This document shows, one piece after another, positions 1 to 9,790 of a stretch of 16,219 bases of DNA. Made by a program: the position numbers and the translations under genes. The notes beneath the pieces are model-generated. The model was given only the letters and a program-made list of their open reading frames with translations. It made no database searches and was not told the DNA's origin. This DNA comes from Pigoraptor vietnamica (Eukaryota > Opisthokonta > Filasterea), in assembly GCA_943704525.1 (NCBI GenBank), contig CALSCQ010000873.1:1-16219 (forward strand). Direction: 5' to 3'. The stretch's first letter is position 1, and each line of letters opens with the position of its first letter.

Positions 1-41
1 CCCTCCCCCTCTGACGATCCCCCCTACTACTGGGCTTGCAG

Positions 42-3000
42 GTGGAAAGCCGGTGGATGCCTTCCCGTACTTTAGCCCCCTGGGTCGACTGCGCTGGACG
101 TTTGGGTGCTTCGGCCCCAGCGACAGGGAGTACCTCCCCAGCCTTCGCAACTCGGGCGCCGCGAGCTTTTTCTTTCCGCAGCACGCGCTGGGCCCCGATG
201 CCCCGGTGGTCACCGGCATCAACCAGGCCGGCACCGTTTCGCTCAAGATCGATCCCGTGGATGGGTTCCCTTTCTTTCGTGAGTGGATGACTTTCCCCCC
301 CCTCAACTGTCGCCACTGTCGCCCGTGCTGCCCCATCCTGCTCACCGAGATCGTGTGCCGCGCGGTTGCAGAGAACGTGAGCACGCGGGTGACCCTCTTC
401 AGCGGCGTGGACGAAGCGCCCGTGCTCTCGGTCAACTTCACGGGCAGGCAGCAGAAGGTCAGCGGGTTCCTTCCGAACGCCGTGGTCAAGGTGGTCGTGC
501 GGGCAACGGCTGTCATGCCCTCGACTCTCACGGTCACGGCGGGCAGCATGTCGGCGACGTTTGACCTCCGCGCCTGCACCGCGCTGGCTCCCTGCCGTGC
601 GTGCACCGTGTACCCCGGTGAGTGTCTGCCCCCCGCCCCACCCCCATTCTCGCCTTGCCCGCCTCCAGTCCACCTTGATCCCGCCCCCATCGCGTGGTAG
701 TCAGCCTCGCTGATGCCGGCCCTCCCCAACCCAGTTCGGCTGTCGCTGGCGGCGTCATCCATGGATGCCCTGGGCGAGGGACGGCTCCTGCTCTTGAGCT
801 CGGACTCGTCGATCGTTTCCGTGCCGGTCGTCTCTGCGACCGTGGGCGGCGATGGCGACGGCGACATTTTGGTTGCCAACGCGCCCCCGATCCAGCGGCG
901 CAGGTCTGAGCGCCAGTCGGCAACAGATGGCCCGGCGTGTGTCGGCACGGCCTGTGTCACTGGGCCAGGTGAGCCCGCATCCTCCTCGGCCCGCGCGTTC
1001 CCCGCGCTGAACGGCCCTGACCCACCCCACCCACCCCAACTCCGCGTGCGTGCGCAGGTCTCTCGGCCGGATATCTCAGCGCCCGCAACAACATCAGCAT
1101 CGCCGGGTCGGTCACTTGGACGTACGACTTTGCGCGGCCCACGAACGTCGCGAGTGTGTTGCTGCGCATGAGCTCGTGCCCGGCCGGGCTGATCGAGGAG
1201 TCGGGCCTCTGGCTCGTGGACGCCTCGAACAGCAGCTGGACGAACTGGACCGCGACCTTCACGGAGACCAAGCTCGTGTACAGCTGGCTCGTCCAGACGT
1301 ACGAGGCCGCCGCTTTTCCCGCGACGCACCTGCTCGTTCAGACGCGGTGCACTCTCGCCAGCATCGTGGTGGAGGGGAAGGGTGGGTTGTCCCCGATGCG
1401 CTCCGGCGTCGCTGCCGCTTGCCTCCGTGCGCGCCGCCGCGCGTTCGCCTTCTGACTGACTGACTGACTGCCCCGCACCTGCGCAGAGGCGGCCAAGTAT
1501 TCGGCGCTGCTGACGTTCGGCATTGGCGGGCTGCTTCCCGTCGCGGCGACGGGCGTCCTCCAGATTAGGAACTCGGCGATCGCGTTTTCGGCTTACAACT
1601 CTGCCGGGAAGCCCGTCTTCCTTTCGACGGGAAACCTGATCGTCACGCGGGTCCCGATGCCGCCGAGCCCGAGCGTGCCCACGTGCAGCGCGCGGGACAA
1701 GGGTGCCTTTGACGACCTCCGCCGGCCGATCGACGCGCCGAGGGCCCGCGTCATGCTGCCGTCGCTGGCGGCCGACTGCCCGGTATCCGTCCAGGCGAGC
1801 GCGAACGCCGTCGATCCGTATGACGCGCAGGCGCTCCAGTGCGATCCCGTGTCCGCTGTGCCGGCCGGCGGGAATTTCAGCGGCGCGGCCGCCATCAGCG
1901 GGTGCGCCGACGCGGGCACGTACGGCGTCAGGGACCGTGGGCTCAACGTCGCCATTCGAGACGCGATTCGGGATTCGTCCGCGGGCTCGAATCTGCTGGC
2001 CTTCAAGGTCGACCTCCCGGCATCGTCGGTGCCCCCATCCGTCTTGATCAGCATGGCCGCGGGCGCCTTGATGTCGTTCGAGTTTGATGGTGAGCCCTGG
2101 GCCCTCGCGTGTGTTTTCATCTCGCGTTTGGGCTCGTGTTCATTTTTTGTTGTCCCGTTTGTCTCCTCCTCTCTGACCTCCCCGCGGCCGCGTTGCGGTC
2201 GTCGGCGCAGTGTACTCTTGGGAGACGTCCGACTGGTCGGCGTGCCTGGGCGAGGCCGACGCGTGCACGTCGGCGAGCACGACCCACGTCAAGACGCGCC
2301 GGGTCTGGTGCGTCTCGCGGACGCGCGCGACCGTGAACGACTCGCTCTGCAGCGCGGACACCCGGCCAGCTTCGCAGTCGCACGAGTGCCCCAGGTGCCG
2401 CCCCGTCTACACCGCGTCGTACGTCTCGCCCTCGTGCGCCCAGGCGTGCACCAACGCGTGCGGGACGGTCGCGATCGACATGGTCCTCGTGTGCGTCGAT
2501 TGGCTGGGCAAGCAGGTGGTCGACGACCTGTGCAGGGCGGCGGGTGTGGTCCCCAGCGTGCCGCCGACGGAGCCATGCACCTGCACGGACGGGTGCACCC
2601 CGCGCTGGGTCGCCATGCCCGGCGATTGCGTCGAGTCGGCGATCGACGGCCACCCGGCGTCTCGCGTCGACACGTTCGGGTGCCGCATGATGGACCGCGA
2701 TGGGCAGGACGTCTTCGACGGCCGGGCGTTTGACGCGCAGCTGTGCGCGAAGGTGCTCGGGCCGCAGCCTCCGGACAGCGCGTCGTACCCGTGCGACAGG
2801 AAGGAGTGGGCGGACAAGTCGCTCTTTGAAGCCGTGCAGTCGGAGCGGAAGGCCGAGACGGAACTGCAGCTCGACAAGCTCAACGCCATGAAGCTTTCCG
2901 GCGCGGGCGAGAAGGACGGGAAGGCGAGGGTGCTGATGCTCAACGTGCAGCTCGAGGAGCAGTCCATCAACTACGATCGGCAGCAGGCGAGGAAGAAGGG

Positions 3001-6000
3001 CAACATTGGCCAGCTGATCGGGCAGACCGAAGTCGCGATCGCGCAGAACGAGCTGGCGGGCGTCCAGACGGAGGCGGCGCTCGGCATTCCCCATGCGCGG
3101 GCCGTCGCCGACTTCAAGGAGGAGGTCAAGCGGGCGAGGCAAGCGGACGAGGAGAGCAACTCTGTGTCGAACACGGACGCGCTCGTCGCCAACGCAGATG
3201 CCATCGGCCGCGGGTTCAACCCATTTGTCGCGGACTTCTTGGGGGCCGACGGAACCCAACAGAACGCCGGGATCTGCCCCCCCGTCATCAAGTTCAACCC
3301 CGCCGAGTCCAGGAACAGGTCCAACGATGGGACCATGTTCACGACCCCGGGGATCGACATTCGCCGGCTCGCGATGGCGAGCATGGAGGCAAAAGTCATC
3401 ATGATGTCGTCGGAGCGCGAGGTCTCCAAGGCCAACTCGCTGTCCGTCAAGGTGGAGGGCAAGGTCAGCGCGGGTGGGTTGCTGCGCCAACGCGAGATCT
3501 CGTCGTGCTGGGATTGAGACGGGTTCATTTGTTCCACCCCCGCCCCGCCCGCTGATCTGCCTTTGTCTTCCCCTTCCCCAGTGGTCGCGAGCGGCTCGTT
3601 CTCCGGGAGCACGTCGTACAAGACGGCCGAGTCGACTTGCCTGCGGGAGGACAGCGTCAAGGCGTACCAGATCATCGACGCGCTGTGCTACGAGCTCACT
3701 GTCACGGACCCGGAGCCCCAGCTGGACGTGATGTTCTCGAACTGGTTTCGCTCGCTTCCGGACGGAGACTGCTGCGTCACCGGCGGGTCGTTGCGCTTCG
3801 ACCCGTGTGCGGACAAGTGCGGCAGGTTCGCCTCGATGGTCAACCTCTACGGGACGTTCTACGTCAGCAAGGTGCAACTGGGCGCGCGCATGATCCGAGT
3901 CGTCGACATCGCGACGACGTTCCTCGAGAAGTTCAACAGCAAGGAGCTGGGTGTCGAGGCGTCGGCAGAGGGCGGCGGTGGCGTCGGTGACATCAGCGGG
4001 AGCGGCGGCGGCTCCACGACATCGGAAATGCAAGAGGAGGCGCGGTCGTCCAACGAGCAGACGTCGATTTCGATCACGGTGAAGACGCTCGGCGGCGACG
4101 CGGGGGCCGCGACCATCAACGCCAACGACATGACGGACCTGAGCGGCGCGAACGCGTTCCTTGCGACGGCCAAGGACATGTCGGTGCCCCTGGTGTTCTT
4201 CATTGCCCCGATCAAGGACGTCATCACGCACAAGAACTTTGCGGACATGCCCCTTGCGCAGTTCGAGCGCACGCGGGACTACCTCTTCAAGGTCATGGAC
4301 CAGGCGTGTGCCCTGTCTGGCGCCAACTGCGGCAGCCAGGTGGACGTGTCGGCGTCCGCCCTCCGCTACGGCGACCTCGTGGTCCTCATCACGGATCCGT
4401 CGGGGAACAACGGCACCGGATTCAAGGTCATGTCGCAGGCCCCCGGCAGCGATCGCTCGGGGATCCTCTACTCCTCGAGGCTCACCGAAGGCAAGGGTGG
4501 GTTGGCGTTGCCCTTTTTGCCGAGCCGTTTTCCAGTGGGTGTGCCAGTACACGTGGTGCGCGGCTGATTTCCCGCCGTCGCGTCTCTCCCCCCTCCCCCC
4601 CCTTTTTTTTTCCTGCGCAGCGACGCCGATCATGGCCCCCATGCCCAACAGCGGCACCTGCAGCCCGCTTCGGGCGGACGCTGCGTACGAGGAAGTGCTG
4701 GCATACTTTCCGCGGTACTTCAAGACGCTGTTCAACAAGGCCATCGTGGAGAGCGGGGTCGCGACCATCTACTACAACTTGCTCAAGGCCCTCGGGCCCA
4801 AGGCGTGGCTCGAGAACGGCCCCACGTACCAGGCGTACCGGAAGCTTCTGAACCAGGCGCTGGGCTACTCGTGGACGTTCATGGATTTCGACATCACGGG
4901 CTCGGCGTATTACACGGAGGACGAATGCAAGCAGCGGTGCATTAACACGAAGCTGTGCGAGGCTGTCACGTACATGGATGGCGTCAGGGGGTACGTCGAG
5001 CTCGGCCTCCAGACGAACTGCATCCTGTTTTCGTCGTCGTTCTGGCCCGACCTCGGCCCGACGTACACGTATTACGAAGATGTGCCGCATGCCCTGTGGA
5101 ACCCCTCGCGGCCGTACGAGACGTACGACAACACGCTCGTCCTGTACGGCTGGAGCTGCAAGATCCGACAGTCCACGGCGGACCCTTTCCTGGCCTACTA
5201 CCCGGGCATTCGCAGCTACCGCAAGGTCGAATTCCACGGTGAGAAAACCGAAGGCGGTGGCGGGGGCGCCCGGCGGCATCTCTGTGCGCAGCTGACCGTT
5301 GTCTCGCCCCTTGCCTCTTGGCGTTTTGCAGCGCCCGTCAACTCGCAGTTCAAGGTGGTCTCCACGCTCGGCAACGTCATGCGCCGCTTTGGCACTCTGC
5401 CCCAGGAGGTGTGTTTGCCCAAAATTGCCGGCCTCTGGTGTTCGGTGTGCCGTGTCAGTCGTGTCCGCCTTGCCGGCCGCTCAATCGGGGGGGATCGCAC
5501 GCAGGTCCGGACCGGCCAGTATTTCTACCTGACGTCGGCCGAGTACGGGTTTCTGTACGTCGCGAACGACAACGGCGTGATCCGCTTCTTCACCAGCGCC
5601 AAGTTGCAGCCCAGCACCACCCCCCCGGCCAAGTTTGCATTTGGCAGCACCACGAAGGGCCCGGGTGAGATCGTCAGGTTCAAGGACGTCGTTTTCATGT
5701 ACGTCAAGCCGCCGGCGGCCGTGACGGCCGAGCCGTGGTTCGACGGGCGGCAGCACTACTGCATCGCGTTTGACGGCGGCGGCTACGACGCCACCACGGG
5801 TACGTGAAAGTGAATGCGCGACGTGATGTGTGCAAACTCTGTGTTGTTCTGCTCGCGGTCCCCTCCGCGGTCCCGTTGCTCACATGTGCTGTCTGGCTCT
5901 GCCGGGTGCTCGTTGCAGATGCCGTGGCGCTCGTGTACTCGTCGTATGAGAGGGCCAAGTTCTCGCTCAGCGGCAACAACACGGCGGGCCAGCCGGGAAT

Positions 6001-7511
6001 CGTGATGCTCGAGGTCCAGCGGCCGCTCACGGGCAACAGCGCCGACACGACCTCGACCTTCACGCCCGCGGAGGTCACGGCGATCCTTCGCCCGGAGCTG
6101 CTGCCGACGGAGCTCAACGCGGTCAAGGTCACCATCACCTTCAACACGGACGTCTCGCGCAAGGTGCAGCTGCCGTTCGACAACATGGACACGGCGACGT
6201 CGCCCCTCGCGTCCGTGCAAGAGGCCTACACCCTCGTCTCGAGGGACTTTGTGTTCACCCTGTACCCGCCCGGCAACGCGACCGATCGACCGCTCAGCCC
6301 CATCTCGCAGCGCATGCTGGAGTTTGGCCGGACGCGGAGCTCCTGCACCGTCCGCCTCGTCTTCCCGAGGACCATCGCCACGGGTGACCGCCTCGCCATG
6401 ACGTTTGCCCCGGGCCTCGAGATCGTCACCGACTCGTCCAGCAACGTCAACATGACCACGCTCGTCCCGAGGGAGGTCAAGCTCTTCCCGGATCTCATCT
6501 TCATCCCCGTCCTCGACACGTCCAAGTGCGTGACGCTCGCCGGAGGGGTGAACACGAGCTGCATCGTCGTCGCGTTCTTCTCGGAGCCCGTCCTCAACGC
6601 GGAGCGCGAGCCGCTCGACGGGTCGGAGCTGATGCTCACCTCGGACGGGGCAAAGCTGCCGGGCGCCCTCAGGGTGATTGATGTCGGCATCACGCTCGAC
6701 GGCAGCTCCACGTACACGATGAACTTCACGATCGCCACGGCCACCCTCGCGTCCACCGACCTCGCCGTCACGTGTCTCCCGTACCGCGTGCGCGCCGCGA
6801 GGTTCGACATGGCCGTCACTCCCGATCCCCAGCCACTGTCGCTCAAGTCGACAAGCTGCAAGGCCGACGCGCCCCCAACGACGTTCACGTTCCGCGAGCC
6901 GGAGGCTGCGCACCCGGATGCCTGCCACAAGATTCCGTCGCGCATCATGTGCGTGAATGGCAAGTGGGAGTACCGACCGGTCTACCAGGCGCTGACGTGC
7001 ACCCTCACGTGCCCCGGCGGCATCCCTCCCATCAAGTGCGACGCGACGAGCGTTGCGCCCTGCGCCTGTCCCCCGCCCCCCGCCCCGGCCACGAGTGAGT
7101 GCGCGCGCGTGTCAGCCGCGGCTTGTGTCTTGCGCTTGTGCCGGCGCCGGCTTGTCGTGCCCTATGTGCCCTCTCTCCCCGATCAGATTGTTAACCGCCC
7201 GCCTCTCTCCGGCCAAACCAGGCCCGCCCCCCACGAGCCCCGCCACAGACGCAAAGATGACGGGCGGCGATTCGAGCAGCGGGCTCAGCAAGTCGACGAC
7301 GGTCTACGTCGTCATCATTGTCGTTTGCATCGCGGCCCTCGCAGTTGTGAGCGTCCTCTTCGTGTACCAGTACAAGAAGGCGCGGCGGGAGGGTCACAAG
7401 GTCGAGCGGATCCAGGAGAGGACCCAGTCTCGCGAGAACCTCGTCATGAACCCCCTCTATGGGAGCGGCGCCGACTTTGACGAGGCGGACATCACGAACG
7501 CCGCCATGTAA
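42..7511 (+). CDS. Large multi-exon type I membrane protein with TSP1-like and PAN/Apple-like modules (5'-partial)
   Basis: The twelve exons I read are 42-278, 372-617, 735-968, 1058-1381, 1487-2089, 2211-3473, 3582-4496, 4621-5238, 5332-5408, 5505-5799, 5919-7094 and 7222-7511 (TAA). Joined, they give one frame of 2,091 codons after a split codon, with no internal stop. Visible modules, numbered from the first full codon, are: the end of a DNase II-like domain (about 1-40), two Cys/Trp-rich TSP1-like modules (about 548-611 and 678-742), a charged coiled coil (about 744-866), a PAN/Apple-like module (about 1360-1420), a Cys-rich stretch before the membrane (about 1945-1995), one membrane span (about 2023-2044) and a tail with NPLY. 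Many N-x-S/T sites fit an extracellular protein. The start codon and signal peptide lie upstream of the window. A role as a surface receptor or adhesion protein is inferred from architecture. The exact family is unknown to me. Confidence 0.82.
44..160 (+). other. End of a DNase II-like domain in the first visible exon
   Basis: The first exon encodes GKPVDAFPYFSP followed by RWTFGCF (FGCF at 101-112). In the downstream gene, a segment beginning HSDPFFP is followed about 33 residues later by RHFGCF. The order, an aromatic/proline run then an FGCF core followed by an acidic turn, is the same. I infer that both belong to one family and that the rest of this domain lies before position 1. The DNase II comparison is from memory of the family's conserved layout and is stronger for the downstream gene. 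Confidence 0.4.
2211..2401 (+). other. TSP1-like module 1
   Basis: The exon opens with YSWETSDWSAC, then Cys in EADAC, the basic run KTRRVWC, VNDSLC, and CPRC. This matches the thrombospondin type 1 layout of W..(S/D)WS.C, a central R..C, then D..C and a final Cys. The module starts exactly at a phase-1 intron boundary, as is common for extracellular modules. TSP1 modules bind glycans or protein partners outside the cell; the partner here cannot be inferred. Confidence 0.65.
2600..2800 (+). other. TSP1-like module 2 (divergent)
   Basis: After CTCTDGC comes PRWVAMPGDC, then RVDTFGC, FDAQLC and PPDSASYPC. The spacing resembles the ADAMTS-type TSP1 pattern (W...W/G..C, R...C, D..lC, P.....C), with the second Trp missing. 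It lies in the same exon as module 1, directly before the coiled coil. It could also be an unrelated Cys-rich knot. Confidence 0.45.
2800..3170 (+). other. Predicted coiled-coil/helical segment
   Basis: About 120 residues rich in Glu, Lys, Gln, Ala and Leu and almost free of Pro and Cys run from KEWADKSLFEAV through ETELQLDKLNAMKL and QLEEQSINYDRQQARKK to FKEEVKRARQADEE. The spacing of hydrophobic residues suggests heptads. It separates the Cys-rich modules from the following domain and may act as a stalk or oligomerisation element. That role is inference. Confidence 0.6.
4860..5060 (+). other. PAN/Apple-like module
   Basis: Within the exon 4621-5238, DFDITGSAYYTEDECKQRC is followed by INTKLCEAVTYMDG and, after a loop, NCILFSSSFW. 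This is the PAN/Apple arrangement: a residue run before E.C...C, then ..C.a..Y, then .C.L. PAN/Apple modules mediate protein or carbohydrate contacts in extracellular proteins. The flanking Tyr-rich sequence to about 5238 is not recognised. Confidence 0.6.
7302..7511 (+). other. Single membrane span and cytoplasmic tail with an NPxY motif
   Basis: A 22-residue hydrophobic span, VYVVIIVVCIAALAVVSVLFVY (7302-7367), is followed by the basic stop-transfer QYKKARR and a 41-residue tail. The tail contains NPLY at 7449-7460 and ends in an acidic run before NAAM. A Cys/Pro-rich linker precedes the span, so the topology is N-outside. NPxY is the signal read by PTB-domain and clathrin adaptors in integrin-beta and LDL-receptor tails. 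Its use here is inferred. Confidence 0.82.
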
Positions 7512-8489
7512 ATTCGGCTTCACACACGGGTTCTTTGCGCGTTTCTTCGTTGTGCGCATTTGTTCGGCTGCGGCGGCCGCCTGCGTGCGTTCTTTGCTTT
7601 TCGTCGTCAGTGTTTCCTTTTCGGCTTTCTTCTTGCGTCCGTGAACCAAATGTACAGCGTCTGTGTCAGATTTGGCTCCAATTCGGACCGCGCCCGTGCG
7701 GAGGTGCGTCTTGCGCCCGGCGGCAGTGCGAGACGGTCGGATTGCGTGTGCAAAACAAGCCGGTTTCCACCAGCGCAGGTGCCAGTCGTGATTTGGGTGC
7801 GCGCCGTGCAGTGCGATTGGTCCGCCGGGCCAACTGGAGCCGGAGCATTCAATGAGTTGTGCGTGGCTGTTGGACGAGGGATTGTGTGCCGGATTTGCCG
7901 GGTTCCAGTAGTTGACCCACCGGCCAAGCCCACAAAGGCCGAGTCGCCACCAGCCGGTGAGTCGATTGCCGGTCTTCATCAGTGTCTGCTTGGTCGTGTG
8001 TAGCGGTCGGACGGCACTGAGGTTTTAGCTTGTGCCGCCGGCGCCCCAGGCATGTCTGGTAGTGCCGTTTACTGTAAGGTTGGTAACTGACTTGCACCCG
8101 GCCGCGCTGGCGACTTCCGGAGACGGCTGCTAGTGGGATTTAGTTGTGATTGGCATTTACGGCTTCACAACGGAACACCGAAGGTGACCGCCTGGCCAAT
8201 GTGCAAATCGCGTTGGGTAAAACAAGGGGCCGGGCGCATCCATCGGGTAGGGTGCCGCCCTGCCTCAGCCGACACTGCGCGAGAACTGATTCGGCTGACG
8301 TGGAGCCGGCGTGGTTGCGCTATGACTGCGCATGTAGTACGTTTGGGGCAACTAAGAAGCAGGAGGACTGAGAACTCGAGTGGGTAAATTTTAAAGGTGA
8401 TCGGCACCGGAAAAAAACGTCGGAGAATCTAATCGGAAAACTGACAGACGAACCGTATGAAGCTGCTCGGGCAAACGTGCTTTTCGCTG
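7512..8489 (+). other. 3' flank of the membrane-protein gene, no gene seen
   Basis: GC content drops and no frame continues with coding character. No AATAAA lies close downstream of the stop. A TGTAA occurs at the stop codon itself and again near 8071, but neither can be called a polyadenylation signal with confidence. Short open frames here on both strands lack any recognisable motif or splice continuity. Confidence 0.5.
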
Positions 8490-9365
8490 AAATCGTCGAG
8501 TCTGCCTTCTCGCGCCCGTGTTCTTTCCTCAAATCGTCGAGTCCGCCTTCTCGCGCTCGTGTTCCGTCCTCAAATCGTCGAGTCCGCCTTCTCGCGCTCG
8601 TGTACCGCCCTCAAAACGTAGAGTCCGCCTTCTCGCGTGTGTTTTTTCCCTCAAATCGTCTAGTCCGCCTTCTCGCGCTCGCGTTCGCGTTCTTCCTCAA
8701 ATCGTCAAGTGCTTCTTCTCGCGCTCGTGTTTTTCCTCAAATCGTCGAGTTCGCCGCTCGCGCGGACGTGTTTTTCCCCTCAATCGTCGAACCGCTTCTC
8801 GCTCGTGTCAAATCGTCAAGTCCGCCTCCTCGCGCTCGTCTTCTTCCTCAAATCGTCAAGTCCGCCTTCTCGCGCTCGTGTTCCGTCCTCAAAACGTCGA
8901 GTCCGCCTCCTCGCGCTCGTCTTCTTCCTCAAATCGTCAAGTCCGCCTTCTCGCGCTCGTCTTCTTCCTCAAATCGTCGAGTCCTCGCGCTCGTGTTCTT
9001 CCTCAAATCGTCGAGTCCGCCCCTCGCGCAGACGTTTTTTCCTCAATCGTCGAATCCGCTTCTCGCGCTCGTGTTCCGTCCTCAAAACGTCGAGTCCGCC
9101 TTCTCGCGCTCGTGTTCTTCCTCAAATCGTCGAGCCCTCGCGCTTGTGTTCCGTCCTCACAACGTCGAGTCTGCCTTCTCGCGCTCGTGTTCTTCCTCAA
9201 ATCGTCAAGTCCGCCTTCTCGCGCTCGTGTTCCGTCCTCACAATGTCGAGTCCGCCTTCTCGCGCTCGTCATTCTCCCTCAAAACGTCGAGTCCGCCTTG
9301 TCGAGTCCACCTTCTCGCGCTCGTCTTCTTCCTCAAATCGTCGAGTCCGCCTTTTCGCGCCAGTC
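8490..9365 (+). repeat. Minisatellite of about 40-41 bp units, roughly 22 copies
   Basis: Marking the CAAATCGTC core, starts fall at about 8491, 8532, 8573, 8614, 8654, 8700, 8740, 8782, 8811, 8851, 8892, 8932, 8972, 9006, 9045, 9085, 9125, 9161, 9200, 9241, 9282 and 9336. Most steps are 39-42 bp, with shortened units of 29 and 34 and one of 46. The unit reads CTCAAATCGTCGAGTCCGCC, then TTCTCGCGCTCGTG, then a variable CT-rich linker (TTCTTC or TTCCGTC). The top strand is strongly pyrimidine-biased. Subtypes (AAATCGTCAAG, AAAACGTCGAG, ACAACGTCGAG) are interspersed, which suggests duplication of multi-unit blocks. Confidence 0.93.
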
Positions 9366-9499
9366 CGGTGTATGCTTCTCTCACACTGCGGGATTGCCGA
9401 CGCATGGCGGTGGTACGTTTTTGTTTCACCAACACCTGGAGTTGTTTCTGACAGTGTGATCGCCGACTCTTTGGCGCAAGAACGCAGGGTTGTGGCAGC

Positions 9500-9790
9500 A
9501 GCAGTGAGATGCCGCACAGGATCGCGAATGAGCAAACGCACTTCAATTTATTGTGTGATTCCCTCAACCTGTCCGTTTCTAGCGACCGCACGGCACTCCT
9601 GCTTTCCACAAACCAAAGCGCATCGCGCGCACTCGGGTGCTTCTTGCCTCGATCTGTTCATTTCTCGCACACCGTGGCGCGTGCAGTGTCTCCCTCAAAT
9701 GAACCGCTTCTCCCGCACCGCCGATGTGTTTCCCTCTCCCTCAATCTGTCCGTTCCCTTCTCCCGAGCCAGTGGCCAACGAATTAGAAAA
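9500..9790 (+). repeat. Decayed relatives of the minisatellite unit
   Basis: Units such as CCCTCAACCTGTCCGTTTCT, CTCGATCTGTTCATTTCTCG, CCCTCAAATGAACCGCTTCT and CCCTCAATCTGTCCG keep the CTCAA...GTCCG.TTCTCG skeleton at irregular spacing. They look like old, diverged copies of the unit in the adjoining array. The putative 3' end of the minus-strand gene reaches into this stretch. Confidence 0.55.

Larger units (their letters stand above)
279..7221 (+). other. Eleven introns of the large membrane-protein gene
   Basis: Introns read from splice signals and frame continuity: 279-371, 618-734, 969-1057, 1382-1486, 2090-2210, 3474-3581, 4497-4620, 5239-5331, 5409-5504, 5800-5918 and 7095-7221 (89-127 bases). 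Donors are GTGAGT three times, GTGAGC twice, GTGGGT three times, and GTGAGA, GTGTGT and GTACGT once each. All acceptors are CAG. Ten introns are phase 1; only 5409-5504 is phase 0. The introns at 279-371, 5239-5331 and 5409-5504 are multiples of three without in-frame stops, so retention would still give a readable protein. The intron at 1382-1486 contains a short GACT microsatellite at about 1453-1470. The 5409-5504 intron is the least certain, because its donor is weaker and the frame stays open through it. Confidence 0.8.

Noticed and set aside
2117-4768. Minus-strand open frame of 883 codons opposite the surface-protein gene
   Set aside because: It is Arg/Val/His-rich, crosses several introns of the plus-strand gene, and has no recognisable motif. 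Long antisense frames are expected opposite GC-rich codons.
8490-9365. CRISPR-like array
   Set aside because: The units are contiguous and related throughout, with no unique spacers, and the context is eukaryotic.
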